DNA of 64,000 nt from Holtermanniella nyarrowii (GCA_001600035.1 BCIT01000010.1:124001-188000), one strand, 5' to 3'. Shown: positions 35,416 to 48,005, counted from the first letter of the stretch. Translations and numbers: made by a program. The notes: generated by a model not told the origin, from the sequence alone.

Positions 35416-38400
35416 CTAAATGTATACGTTGGCTGCAAAGATTGCAGGTCTATGATCGCTATCCCATCAGCATCAGCTGTCAAAAACACCAACGTACGAT
35501 CGCCCTTCAAGTCTCCTCATCATAGGATCATCAATCGTTCCATACGCAATACACTCCACCTCTCCCCTCCTCCTGACCCTCACTTTCTCCGGCACCGTAA
35601 GCTGCGGCGCAGGATTCTCATTGCCAGCACCAGCACCAAATGAAGCTCGCTGATGAAGTAACGCTGGTAATTGTGCAAACCAACGACGAGCGGCAATAAG
35701 ATGCTGCTCTTTAGCAGGAACCGCTGGACCCGGTGGGTTCGGATCTTGGTTCTGGATTGAAGAGGGGCGATCTCGAGGTGTGATTGTGCGGGCGGGAAGG
35801 AGGGTCGTGGTGGGTGGAGGATGGGAAGGTGAGGAACGAGGTTGTGCGGGACGCTCGAAAGCGACGCTGAACACGTCGGCAGAGTTGGACCGCTTCCGCG
35901 CATGCGTCATTTCTGCATTACCTTGAGCAGGTTCACGGATCACAATCGGCTTAGCAGGAGAACCACCAAGTGAGCTATTGCGGATCAGGGGATTCCGCTT
36001 GGTAGGTGAAGGCGCCACACTCGAATCAAAGACCTTGCCGGCAGGCGTCGGAGAGCTACGCGATCCACGTCGAGATCGTGCTTGCAGACCCGGCGATGAC
36101 CCATGAGGAGGTGTGCCTAAAGGAGATCGTTTCTCAGGATGCGAAGAAGGTGAATGCCTTTCGTCTCGTGAGAGTGATTTCTCCCGATCCAGCGTTAGCG
36201 AATGGCGTGAGGCATGTCGAAGATGACCGTGTATGACGTTGGAAATTGCGTGGCCGATTCGCGAAAGGCGATTCTCTTTGTGTTCATCTTGAGGTTCTTC
36301 TTCGTCTGTCGGAGAAAGTGGTTCATGCTCAATAAATGTCTTCCATAGCACACGATCGCACTGCTGTCAGCTCACTCTACCAATTCGAGAACTCACCCAG
36401 CTAGGAACACGCTTCTTCTTCGAAGAATCATACACCCCAGCCCGCGTATCTTCCAGATTATCATCCCCATCCGACGAATCCGACTCGTCTCTATCACCCA
36501 GCGTCATGACCCTCCCCGACAACGTTCTCTTCAGTCTTTGCGAGATATCTCTTCGTAAACCAGTTCTAGGAGGCGATGTCGAGATCTTGCCCGATGCAGC
36601 TGATTGCGGACGCTCCATGTCAAGACTGCCTGCATCTCTTGGTGAAGTGCTGAATTTCGATGGTGAAGATTTGGAGGCGCGTCTTCGCATGCTCGAATGT
36701 CTCGCCGAGCTCGGCGAAGCCGACGGCCGTCCAAGCAGACCCATGAGCTTCGCTTTGGCCTTTGTAGCTTGAGCAGCAGCCGCAATAGAGATTGGCCTCG
36801 TCTGATTCGGTGTCCCGAGATGGGAATCACTCTCATCCCCATCCTCCGCATCCGTCCCTCTCGTAGACTGGAAAGCCGAGGTATAACAAGAAGAATCAAA
36901 AGATCTTCGATCATTTCCATCTTCCTCCTCTTCGGCTTCATCGTCATCATCAGGTCCAGCTTCCGTCTCTGCCCTCTTCTCCAAAGCTTCATGGACTTCA
37001 GAAAGCGATGCACCGCGATTGTGACGCTGTGCTCGACGGACTGATCGACGGGCTTTGCGCTGAGTGTGTTTGAGGGATTTCCAGACGTCGTATTTGAATG
37101 TTGGTGCGAAATCGATGGGAGCTTCGATAAAGCCTGGAAAGGGGTTGGATTCTTCAGAGCTCATGAGTCTGCGAAGCTGATCGAATTCAAGAGCTTGGTT
37201 GTATTCTGATCGTCAATTCCGCCCACTCGCGATACACACCTTTTCTCGAAACGAGCCAATCCGCATGCAGTCGACTAACATCCAACCGAAAGTTCACTAG
37301 AGTATCCTCAGCGACCATCCCACCAAAACAACTCACAGTCTCCACACCAAAAAGTTGTATCAAACTGATCAGTCAGATCTTCAGCCTGCGAAGCCGGATC
37401 ATTCAAAGGTAAGAAATTATTCAAACGCATCTCGCTTTTGATTTTTGCAATGTTGGCTACGCGTGCATCGATCCGCGCTGCGTGTGCTGCTAGGTGAGAG
37501 TTGATGAAGAGTAAACGATGACCTGCGAGATTGACGCTGATGCCGCTAAAACGTCAGCATCCTTTCCCCAGAACACAGCATACTCACATGCCACCCTTGT
37601 TTCCGACGCGCCCTCCAACAAGTCCTGCAGGCACATAGTCTTTATCGATCCCCTGCACAAGATGCTGACAACCTTTGTAAACGAACACCGAAAGATAAAT
37701 TCCCAACAACCTCTCTTTCGCCAAAAAGACATACGGCCCATGCCCACTTTGTCTCTTCTGACTACCCTCGGATCCAGCCTCCGGCTCCAACTGATCAGGC
37801 AGGATAATACTTGGCAAAGCCTGATACGGCTTGACTCCCTTTTCAGCAGATTGTTTCGGTGGTGGCGGCGGTGGGAGGGGTTTCTCATCGCGCTGGAAGA
37901 GAGTGGGAGTGGGTAGATCAGACTCTGTGGAGAATGTGGCGAGTGAGGTGGAGGAACCTAGAGGTGATTGGATTCGAGGTGACGATGCGTATGAGGAGTG
38001 GGGAAAGATGCGTGTGGGGGATTCGTCTGAACCTCCAGGTGTCGTGATTGATGGTGCTGATGTTGAGCGGAGAAAGGAAGGCGGATGAGGACTGAGGGAG
38101 AGTGTTGGCACTGCACTGGAACTTGGAATAGCTCTCAAATGGGGTGATTCGACTGGCGTTTGACCGTGATGATAGAAAGACGGCTTGATATCATAATGCT
38201 GGTTCGTAGTTCCACACAAGTATTCTAGCCATCAGCGTGTATCGTTCAAGTGACATACCTTCAAGGATATCGGACCATCCTTTGGAAGAATGTTGCTGCT
38301 GCTGAGGCTGAGCAGGCGAAGGCGAATGCACAGGCGTATGTTCGTTACTCTCACTCTCTCCATCCCTCTCTTCAGGATGTCTAAGCTTCAATCTCTCCCT

Positions 38401-38966
38401 CTCTTTCTCACGTCCACCAATCCCCTTCATGAAACCACCTCCAAAACCCATTGGCACACCACTGGGCGTCGGGCATTCTTGGCCTGCGACGACGACGAGA
38501 TGGTATGGATGAGCGTTGCCTTCGACTAGGCCTGGTAAGGATTCAGGTAGTCGTTCTGGAGCTTCGTAGACTGGCACTTGACCTAGTAGGACGCTGATAT
38601 CACCTTTGGGCTGGTCGTCAGTCTATGCGTCTTACAAGACAAAGGGACTCACGAGGGAATCGGCCATGTTCCAAGTGACGATCAACACCTTGATAGCTTT
38701 CCTCTGCTTGGGTTCAGGCGCCGTGATACCAATTTTGGCATTCACGCCTGGTGAATCAGACACTGGGACAGGGTCCGACAAGCTGTGTTGCACGGTCGGT
38801 GGACGATACGACGGTGGTGGTGGTGGTGAAGACTGAGCATTGACAGAGTTCGTCAGCTCTGGACCTAGTGCAAGACTAGCTGGGAAAAGCCCCTGGAGTC
38901 GTGAGATGAAAGGGTTGGGAGTAGAGGTGGACCCCTCTATGGCGACAGGGGCATCGGAGGAACTCA
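35416..38966 (-). CDS. inositol-polyphosphate 5-phosphatase
   Basis: Removes the 5-phosphate from PI(4,5)P2 and related inositides. The start ATG at 38966 is followed by a disordered head, then KVLIVTWNMADSL, spliced to PKGDISVLLG. Later come VVVAGQECP, YVFLAKERLLGIYLSVFVY, GGRVGNKGGM, GISVNLAGHRLLFINSHLAA, FWCGD spliced to LNFRLDVSRLHADWLVSRK, IDFAPTFKYDVWK, VPSW spliced to CDRVLWKT, and RRLEGRS spliced to DHRPAIFAANVYI. The SDHRP motif sits on a terminal mini-exon after the intron that starts gtacgttgg; the stop is at 35416-35418. All catalytic motifs are present. Unusual features are a 100-residue insert after AGQE, one of about 245 residues between FKYD and VPSW, and one of about 220 residues after WKT, all low-complexity. 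There is no SAC domain, so it is not a full synaptojanin. It lies 400 bases downstream of the Num1-like gene on the same strand. Confidence 0.92.
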
Positions 38967-39366
38967 TGTTGATGGGCTGTGATCTTCTTGACGTTTGCCC
39001 TTCTCCGTTTTGCTCTTTCTGACCCGCTGTTTGAGCTTCTTGGCCCTGCACAGCTTGCTCTCCGACCTGTGTTATCTCCAGGATGACTCTCAAAGGAGAC
39101 TCATTTCGGCCAATTAAACGGAGATTTGACGTTCAGCAGCAGACCCAGCACTGTCCTTATCCTCCAGTCCCCTCTCTAGCTTTCTTCTTGTACCCTTGTC
39201 AAGTTCTTTTTCCACTTCAAAGTGCAAAAACAACCTTGGAAACCACCAACAACCGACTTGTTTCTTCGGAACCAATTCCGGAGCCAAACAACCTCACACG
39301 AAACGGGATGCATTCCATAAAGTAATACTAGTATATGAACGAAGGAGTAAAGCACAGATCTCAAGC

Positions 39367-42300
39367 TCAATCCCTGCGACGAACAGTCGAAGCAGGCGTA
39401 GTAGGAGCAGTCTTTCTAGCAGAAGCGTTACTGCCTCTCCTTGAACGGAATGACCAAGATGAATTCGATGGCGAACGGGGACGCGTCTGTTGGGAGATGC
39501 TCGGTTCGGGTGTCTTGAGGTTACGCGCTGGCGCAGTGTGCTGATGGTGGTGATGCTGGCCACCACCTTTGCGCGACAACGTCCCAAGATCATGAGCACC
39601 ATCACAGCACGCTATCCCATCAGCTCATCCCGCATCCGCCCAAACTCACCTCGAACATTCTCAAGACCCTCAAAAGAAGCATCCGGATCATCTCCCTCAT
39701 CCGCATCAACAACATCAAAATCTCCCATCAAGCTCCCATTACCATTCTCTTGCCTCCTCAAAAACTCGTGCGCAGCGGTCCCAGTCCGCTTACCCGGTCG
39801 ATGGTCTAAAGCAGACTTGCTTCGCTGGCCATGGCCGTGGCCGGCAGCTTTAGGCGTCAAGTCGTTGTATGAGCGAATAGAGGCAAAGCTGCGAATGCTC
39901 ATGGGACTCATGGGTTGTTGACGACGACCGTATTCGTCTGGCCCGGAGGTGAGGCGGGAACGAGCTGGCGAGGCGTTGGCGCGGTCTGATTCACCAAGGG
40001 GACGGCTTGTGCTGCCGGCTTGATCGGCGGGACGCTGCAGCAAGAAGTTGAGGGCCTAAGCGTCAGCGCTGAATGTCAAAGGATGAACAACTCACATTGA
40101 CCCAGATGTCATGACGCTCCTTGTCAGGAGCCGTAAACTGAATATCCCTCTGAGGGGTAGAGACAATCAAGCTCTTGTTGAAAAGCCCGGGCGGCAAAGC
40201 ATTCGTATCCTCCACCTCTCGCACATTCGAGATATACACTGAATCATCAGCCTCCGCCCAGCACCACCCAAATCAGTCAACTCACCACTCTTGGCAGTCG
40301 ATTCTGTCGCCCGTCCACTCCCAGGATCCGAAGAGCTCCAATAAAGCGTCTTGGTATAAGGATGAATCCAAAAGAACCTTCTATGCCTCTTTTCCGAATT
40401 CCCTTTCCCAACAACTCGCCGAGTATACTTGTGCAGATACTCGCCAATCATCGTCTGTGTGATAGAATGGATAGCCGCTGGGTCCGTGGAACCACTCGGC
40501 ATACCCGATTCATTCTCTTGGTCTGGTGCTTGAGGAAGACCACGATCACTCTCCATAGAAGACATGGACACTTGACGACCGTGACCGTCTGAAATGCTGG
40601 ATGCAGCGGATGCGAGATCGGTATTGATGACTTGATCTGCTCTTCGACGGACGCTTTCGCGGCTTTGGCGCCAGGCTGAGACACCGGCTTGACGATCGTT
40701 CGATGGGATAGCTTGCACTGCTGAACGGAAGCTGTTGGTTGATGGCTGACGCATAGCGCTGGGTGGAGGCATACTACCACCTTGCTGGCGAGTACCGCTT
40801 CCACCTGCAGTCGGTGCAAGACGCTTCGAATTGCGAACAGAGCCATACTTGGCGACGGGCGTGGTTGCGCGCGCGACGTATTCGTCAGGAGGAGGCGACA
40901 TAGGTCGAGGAGGTACACCAGTTGACATCTTCTTGATGGGGAGATCAGCAGGTGGCGGCATGGAAGGTGGTGGAGGGAGGTTCATTGTAGGTGGGCGGCT
41001 TCGATCAACAGCCGCGGCCGCAAGCAGACCAGATGCAGAAGACGGAAGGCCTTCAATGTTGTTGATGTTGAAAGTGTTGTCATCGTTGAGCCTCCGAAGT
41101 GCGCCGTCATCAGCAAGAGGAGCGACTTCACTGCCAAAGGTGTTGACGGATGAGCGATGGCCAGCGCCTGCGCGGAGGTTGCTGGTGGAGGGAGGAGCTT
41201 TGAGGAAATCGTAGCTTGTGCCGGCGGTGACTTTGAACAAGCCGACGTTGGGAGCGGGAGATGAGATGGTGGCACCGAGTGTGGGGATAGAATCAGTCTG
41301 CGCTTCACCATCTTGCAGTGCTGAGCGAGGACGCTCCACCTCGACGATGCGCTCAACAACGCGCTCGACTTCAACGATGCGATCCACCGGCACCTCGATG
41401 CGCTTCTCCACGATGCGCTCAACCGGCACTTCGACAATCTTGTCGACGTATACGATGCGCTCGACCTCGCGATCCACAGGTACCTCTACCCTCTTCTCCA
41501 CATCCTTCTCAATAATCTTGTCAACGTAGACAATCTTCTCCACCTCGCGATCCACAATTTTGTCGACGTAAACAAGCTTCTCAACCTCTCTGTCGACGAT
41601 TCTGTCGACGGGCACCTCGACAACGCGCTCCACGACGCGCTCGACTTCAACAATCTTGTCGACAGGAACCTCGACCACCTTTTCTTCAATCTTGATGACC
41701 TCGACAATCTTCTCGACTGGCACCTCGACAATACGCTCGACGACCTTCTCGACCTCGACGACGCGCTCGACCGGGACCTCGACGATGCGCTCCTCGATTT
41801 TGACCACCTCGACGATTCTGTCCACGGGCACCTCGACAATCTTTTCGACAATGCGCTCGACCTCGACGATTTTGTCGACTGGCACTTCGACAATCTTCTC
41901 CTCGACCTTGATGACCTCGACAATCCTCTCCACCGGGACCTCAACAGTCTTGATGACCTCAACCGGCACCTCGATCCGCTTCTCCACCTCAACAATCTTC
42001 TCCACCGGAACCTCGACAATCTTTTCAACAATCTTCTCGACAATCTTTTCGACTTCCACAATGCGCTCGACGGGTCGGTCCACAATCTTCTCGACCACCT
42101 TTTCGACCTCGACATTGCGCTCCACAGGTCTGTCAACGACCCTTTCGACAATCTTCTCGACGGGAACCTCGACCGTCTTGATGACCTCGACTGGCACCTC
42201 CACGACCTTCTCAATGACCTTTTCAACCTCGACAATCTTCTCGACCGGCACCTCGACAATCTTGATGACCTCGACTGGGACCTCGACCCGCTTCTCGACT

Positions 42301-45300
42301 TCCACAATCTTCTCGATCTCGACAATTCTCTCGACCTCAACAATCTTTTCCACCGGGACCTCAACAGTCTTGATGACCTCAACCGGCACCTCGATCCGCT
42401 TCTCGACCTCAACAATCTTTTCCACCGGAACCTCGACAATCTTTTCAACAATCTTCTCGACAATCTTCTCGACCTCAACAATTCTCTCGACCTCAACAAT
42501 CTTTTCCACCGGGACCTGAACAGTCTTGATGACCTCAACCGGCACCTCGATCCGCTTCTCCACCTCAACAATTTTCTCCACAGGCACTTCGACAATCTTC
42601 TCGACAATCCTGTCGACCTGGACCTCGACAATCTTCTCCACGATCCGATCAACGGGCACCTCGACGATACGATCCACCGGCACCTCGACAATCTTCTCTA
42701 CCACCTTTTCAATCGGCACCTCGACGATGCGGTCCACCTGGACTTCGACAATCCTCTCGACGACCTTTTCAACAATCTTGTCGACCGGAACCTCGACAAT
42801 CTTCTCCACGATCCTGTCCACCGGCACCTCGACAATCCTGTCAATGATGCGGTCTACCGGCACTTCGACAATCTTCTCGACGATGCGCTCAACAGGCACC
42901 TCGACGATCTTCTCTACCACACGCTCAACAACCTTCGGCTGGACTGCCGAGCGAGACTGCTCTTTACCCAACCAAGGCAATCGGTTTGTAGAAGAAGTAA
43001 GAATGTTGAAGCGGCGGTCGGTAATCGTATTCAGATTCTCGTCGTCGCTGTCTTCGCCGGCGCTGGATTCTGCCGCCATGGAGTGATATTCTTGTCCCGT
43101 CTCTTCAGCAGTCTCGTACTGCATGTCGCTCATGCTCTGGGAAGGCGTCATGGTCGCCACGCTCTCGCGAGCAGACTCGTAGTCTGCATCTGTCGTCTCG
43201 CCGGCTTCGGAAGACTCGTACTGTGCTGAATGAGCGCGAAGGTGGTCGCGGCTGAGAGGTGTTGGCCGGGCGTTGGGAAGGTCGACCGTAGCTCTCGTAG
43301 GAGTGACATCGCCAGCAGGGTCGGAAGCTGACAAAAGAGGAGCGGGCGATTTGCGTGGTGTGGAAAGACTAGAAGTCGAGTTGGATAGCGCCGAAAGCGG
43401 TTTGAGCTCCCCACCATCATCGTCTTCATCAGACGAAGGCCCAAGATCAGCCTCGACACCGAAGTCTTCTCCAAGATGCACGTCCCTGAAAGTCTGCTCC
43501 CGCTCCCGATTCTCGAAAGCGTCCTCATCATCATCAAAAGCCCCACCCGCAAGCTCATCAGCCAACGCAGCAGAAGGACCCGTAAAGCTTGCAGGCCGTG
43601 AAATACCCGCTGCACGAGCGCCACGACGCGAGATGGTGTCGGGTGTCCGTATAAACTCTGCTGTTTCTGCGCCGAGGGAACGGGAAGTGGCGAACATGGG
43701 GTCCATGGTATCTGATCGAGCTGGGGAAGATTCGGGGCCGGGGGAAGGTGACATGCCGGATTGGCTTAGGCGATGGCCGAGATCGGCAGGGATAGGTGGT
43801 CTGGCTGCACCGCGTCCACGACGACCGCGCGTGGAACCACGTCCACCACGAGAGCTGAATGAGCGAGGCGCAGGGACAGGCGATGCGTCACTCTCATCCT
43901 CCCATCTCTCCACCGGAGGCTTGAGCGAGCCAAACTCTGATACCTCTTCGTGCTGACCAAGTCGCGCCAAAAGCATAGCTTTAGCCTCCCTCTCAGCGCT
44001 GACCTCCTTCTGCAAGCTCTCAACCTGCAGACGAGCAGCCGCTAAACCAGCTTTCAAATCGTCAAGCTCGTTCAGGTTCGCTTCACCCAGCGGCGCACGC
44101 TTGTGCTCAAAGCTAGATCGACGCGTAGGTGAACGATCAGGCGAATCGAAATCGGATTGATAAAGCTCTGAAGGCGAAAGGGCCTGTCCATGCCCATCGA
44201 ATCCAGGCCCCTTCTTCTTGGCGCCAACGCCACCAAAGACATCATCATCGCTATCTTGCGAGGGCGTCGCAGGACTCGCCATACTCGGCGAAGCAGATGC
44301 GAGCCGACTTCCACTCCGCGCACCATGCAGACCCATGCGACGCTGTTTCTCAAGATTCAACTCGCCAAGCAGGTCGCTCTTGTCGCGCTGCAAGCCGGCT
44401 GTACTTTTCCGCATTTGTGCCATGTCGGTCTCGTGTTTGGTCTTGAGTTCCGACAGGGCCGTCTGGGCGCGTTCGGCTTCGTTCTTATGGGCTTCGGCGT
44501 TTTCACGGAGAGTGGAGAGGGATTTCGTGAGACGCTTTTGCTCGTTTTCAGCTTTGATGAGTGAGCTTTGCGCTTCGGCGTGTGTAGAGCGAAGTTCTTG
44601 AATCGTGACTTCAAGATTCCAATTCGTCTCTTTTGCGCGTTCTACTCCATCAGCTTCTTCCCCCTCCATTTCCCTTCAAACTCACCAAGTCCAGCTTCAG
44701 AAGTCCTCAACAAACCTGACATGACCTCTCCGGCCCTCTCCATCTCCGCCCGTTCCTCCATCCCCTCTGCAATTGCTCGATCGCGCTCCACAAGCAACGC
44801 TTGTAAACGACGGACTTCGACAAGGAGGTTCTGGCCAATTTCTGTTGCGAATTCCATGTCTAGTTGACGGTGTTGTGCGTTGCGTGCGCGACGGCTGGAG
44901 GGTGTGGCGGGGATTGGATTCGGGACTGTTGGTGTTGATTCCGTGTCTTCTTCGGTTGGGTGGAGTTGTTTGGAGGGTGTTGAGGGCTCGACGCCTAGAG
45001 CTGGTGATGTCAGAGCCGGGACGTCAACCGTCTGTACCGTCAGCACTATGATGAATCAAAAAAATCACCTTTGCACCTAAATTCCTCATGAGATCCTCAT
45101 TCTCTTGCTCCCAACCGACCATCGCTCTCTCAAGTTCCTCAAGCTTGAACCTGACACCCTCATCATCATCACCATCTTCATCAGCTTCAGTAGCCTCCAG
45201 TTCTCTGATCCTCGTCTCAAGCTCAGTCTGCTGCTGCAGAATCCGCTGTCCCATCATGCCGGCCATCTGGAGTTGACTCGTCTTCTCATCGAGCAAGCTC

Positions 45301-45488
45301 TGTAGTTGATTCCTTAATGACGGAGGCTGAGGAGGCTGAGCAGTGCCCAGGTATTGTTGACGGAGAGAGGAAGAAGACGCTGACGTTTGTAAAGGTGCTG
45401 GAGGGAGGGCGTGAGATAAGTCGGGGCGGGAGGCTTTACGAGGCAGTGCCCGTGCTCCCAACGGAGGGCCCGCAAAGGGGTCGTCCAT
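39367..45488 (-). CDS. Num1/ApsA-like cortical anchor with C-terminal PH domain
   Basis: A giant cortex protein of about 1,970 residues. Six exons fit exactly: 45488-45069, 45031-44687, 44641-40286, 40238-40096, 40055-39650 and 39611-39367. The order is a disordered head (MDDPFAGPPLGARALPRKAS); coiled coils (LEELERAMVGWEQENEDLMR; TIQELRSTHAEAQSSLIKAE); the GLQRDKSDLLGELN segment typical of this family; a disordered acidic middle; about 530 residues of EKIVEVPV-type repeats; and the C-terminal PH domain (MIGEYLHKYTRRVVGK, RRFFWIHPYTKTLYWSS, DIQFTAPDKERHDIWVNAL). A His-rich, basic tail ends STVRRRD. Num1 and ApsA bind PI(4,5)P2 through the PH domain and hold dynein, and in yeast mitochondria, at the cell cortex. 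The role here is inferred from that family. No lesion seen. Confidence 0.9.
41335..42945 (-). repeat. coding array of EKIVEVPV-type repeats
   Basis: About 1.6 kb of tandem units inside the Num1-like gene code for variants of V-E-K-I-V-E-V-P-V with R/D/K/I substitutions, often joined as 11- and 14-residue pairs. DNA units such as cctcgacaatcttctc and gaccggcacctcgac recur throughout, and some longer blocks are nearly identical (for example 41929-42030 and 42350-42450). This indicates recent expansion or conversion. Copy number is likely to vary between strains. Confidence 0.95.
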
Positions 45489-45878
45489 CGTGAACTGATC
45501 TTGAGCCAGTCAGCTACGGCTTGATAGTGTACTGGTTCAACTCACTCGTCGGACCGTGTAAGAGGTCAAACCGAAAAAGTTGAAGAGGGCGAAAAGGGGC
45601 TACAAGACGTTAGCCAACACAAACAAGGGGCCCGTGCAGAATTCTGGACAGACGCCTGCCAGAGCCTGTCGAGCGTATCCCTGTGGTGATACTCACACTG
45701 TGAATGTCCTGTCTTGAACCTAGTACCCCTACTGTCTTGCTTGTTAGTGTACGAATCCAAAACCCAGGCCGGTATGTTTGTTGACTTTGCTAACGACGCG
45801 ACATTTTAAACAACGTCTTTTAGGCTTTTCCAAAATTGCACCGTATCTAACATAAATATAGTGATCCTCAAACACCAA
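45489..45878. other. promoter region of the Num1-like gene and tRNA 5' flank
   Basis: No coding frame of interest. A tract just before the tRNA (ctaacataaatatag, 45847-45862) is A/T-rich, as is usual upstream of fungal tRNA genes. Confidence 0.5.
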
Positions 45879-45951
45879 GGAGCTGTGGCGCAATTGGTAG
45901 CGCGTAAGATTCCAAATCTTAAGGTTGTCTGTTCGAGTCAGGCCAGCTTCA
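45879..45951 (+). tRNA. tRNA-Trp (CCA)
   Basis: A 73-nt cloverleaf without an intron. The acceptor stem is ggagctg paired with cagcttc (one G-U pair), with discriminator A. The D arm is gcgc aattggta gcgc. The anticodon stem is taaga/tctta with loop ttccaaa, giving CCA. The T arm is gtctg ttcgagt caggc. The internal A box (tggcgcaattggtagcg) and B box (gttcgagtcag) fit polymerase III promoters. The ctttttgcgtcttttt runs at about 45981-45996 would serve as terminator. Confidence 0.93.
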
Positions 45952-45980
45952 ATCAATTGTCTTACCAGCATTTAATATTT

Positions 45981-45996
45981 CTTTTTGCGTCTTTTT
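45981..45996 (+). terminator. Pol III terminator of tRNA-Trp
   Basis: Two T5 runs lie about 30-45 bases after the tRNA 3' end. T-runs of five or more end polymerase III transcripts in fungi. Confidence 0.6.
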
Positions 45997-46788
45997 GTAT
46001 CTAGGCACGCTATCACTTTGCGCCCGCTCCTGGTTCTCATTGCCGGATCAAACTTCAAGTACTCTTTACTCTCTTGGCCTCAAAGCACAAGTCGTCATGT
46101 CCGAGCGTGAAAGCATTCTCCTACGCGAACGATGGACGCAGCCAAATTGAAATTGCCTCTAGATGACTATATCACCGCCACTGCTTTACTCGGCCCTCGA
46201 CCCTGCAGAACACCATTGCTGTACAAAAAACCTCCCAATCTGTGCGACTGCTCTACGTCACCGACCTCGATGAGCAGGTGAAGAAGATCGAGGTGGACCA
46301 GGGTGATCTTGAGCTTTGGTCTTTCCTTCAGATTCGAAAAGCAAGAACCCGAACGTCGCAGTGGAAAGCTGCTCGGCAAGCAGCCGCAACCTTAAGAGGG
46401 TTAGACTGTCAGCGAATGATAATTAAAGTGATTATAAGCTGCTTGTGCAAGAGCGGATTGCTTAGATTGCAGGGTCTCTCTCTTCACACTCCGCCATCGC
46501 AGGATAAGTTAGTACATATCAGCCGAGCCGCCCTCGTGATGAATACCGTGACAGTCATGAGCTGATCGATACAGGACTTGTCCGTCGCCTGAGCCCGACG
46601 CGTGATGCGAAGTGATCTCAAGTCGTGTGTGATGAACAGAGTAGGGTATGCATCACGCGTCATGACCAACTTGTCATCGCGAGGCTACACAGAAGACAGA
46701 AGGAATAAGCGCACACCGTTGCCTTATCTTTGTCTTGTCTTGTCTTGCGTGAGATCTGAAGCCCATTCATCTGCCAAAGATCAATACA
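45997..46788. other. spacer with a possible gene remnant
   Basis: Plus-strand frames between about 46132 and 46420 read MDAAKLKLPLDDYITATALL and, in another frame, VRLLYVTDLDEQVKKIEVDQ and GDLELWSFLQIRKA. They look protein-like, but I could not join them by a canonical intron. This may be a small gene with an unrecognised splice or a decayed one. The rest shows nothing. Confidence 0.35.
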
Positions 46789-48005
46789 TCACCAAGGCCT
46801 CTTCCGATCCACCTTATCCAACTCAATCGGGCTCTGTACACCCATCGCCTCCCCTGCAGCGCCTCCACCACCAAACACACCAGTCCAAGTATTCTTACCC
46901 TCCTTTTTCGGTGTCGTCCGACTTGACGAACTAGACGTGTCAGCTGTCGTTGATGAGCGTATCACAGGTGGTCGAGATCTTGTAGGACTCTTATTGGCTG
47001 TTGTGAAGTCGGGTGGAAGAGTCGCTGAGGCTGCGGGTGAATTTGGGCTTGGAATGGGGAAGGAGGGTAAGAGCTCTTCGTCTTGTTCGGGCTTGGCAGG
47101 AGCGTCTGTATTGATGGGGCTTGAAGCTGCTGTTTTCGTTGATGGTTGTGGAAATGAGAGTTGGGGTGTTCCTTGAGCGTGATATGATCGTAGAACGTTT
47201 GACAGACTCGCAAGCTGAGATCATCAGTACCGCCTTGACGCGTGAAGAGACTCACCTGATCCATTATCTCATCCAACCCCTCCTCTCTCTTTTCCAAATC
47301 ATCCCGTCTAGCCATATCCTCATTCCCAGCCTCGTCACCCGTCCCAGTCCCACTGACAGCCTCCAAACCACGATGCATCCTCCCGATTTCCATCTGTACC
47401 CTCAACACCTCGTCTAAATGTTTCCTCAAACTCCGTTCCATCTCCAAGCCACCTTCAAGAAGCTTGGCTTTGTATACTGGGATAGTTTTGCCGGGCGCTT
47501 CGGTGTCGCTCGTTGCGAAGAGCTCGCGGCTTACGCCTGTGCCGGAAGGACGTTGGTTATCTGGTGCTGAGGTTGAGCGGTGGATTGGAGGAGGTGATGC
47601 AAGGTTACTGGGTGCTGGTGGGAGCATGGTGGAGACATATTCGTCATGTACCGATTTAGGTAGCTTGAGTTCGGCGCCTCTGCCTGGCACGACATCTCTC
47701 GAAGTATTGGCCCTACCCAAAGGTGAAGGCCTAGTCGCTTTCCGAGGTGAACGGGACGTACGATCTGATCCAGACCGATCAGAAGCTTCAGCTACATCCT
47801 GCAGCCCCACCCCAGACCGTGTCTTTGATACCAGAGGTACTCGACTACCTCCTGAATCCGTCCAAGCTCCATACCCAGACTCTTTGGCCTCTGGCGTACG
47901 TGGATCCTCACTCGGCCATGCTTGATTCGCTGTTGTTGTTGAGATAGGAGGTAGCTCTGATCTTTTACCTCCTGTGAATGATTTCGGCCTAGAGATGGTG
48001 GACAT
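46789..48005 (-). CDS. Ser/Pro-rich protein with a conserved-looking coiled coil
   Basis: The start ATG at 48005 (MSTISRPKSFTGGKRSELPP) opens a long disordered half. A helical segment follows (KAKLLEGGLEMERSLRKHLD; VLRVQMEIGRMHRGLEAV; EKREEGLDEIMDQ). A short intron (gtgagt...gatctcag, minus strand) then joins LASLSNVLRSYHAQGTPQLS and a second disordered stretch. The protein ends GVFGGGGAAGEAMG and ELDKVDRKRPW, with the stop at 46789-46791. Without that intron the frame continues into unlikely His/Gln-rich sequence, so the splice is well supported. Length is about 390 residues. The helical part suggests a subunit of a larger assembly. I do not recognise the family. Confidence 0.65.

Noticed and set aside
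35416-35530. Apparent loss of the SDHRP motif in the 5-phosphatase
   Set aside because: The frame seems to end YVGVFDS, but a short intron starting gtacgttgg joins RRLEGRS to DHRPAIFAANVYI. The motif is intact.
41486-42691. Second minus-strand frame rich in Ser/Arg/Leu over the same repeat
   Set aside because: It is an off-frame reading of the repeat array. The frame used by the Num1-like gene joins properly to the coiled coils and the PH domain.
41656-43086. Long plus-strand frames reading STGTSTIFSTI-type repeats
   Set aside because: They are the antisense of the EKIVEVPV repeat in the Num1-like gene. The periodic codons keep several frames open; no start context or splice sites support them.
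46132-46420. Small gene with MDAAKLKLPL and LLYVTDLDEQVKK segments
   Set aside because: The two segments lie in different frames and I could not join them with a canonical intron, so no CDS is claimed.
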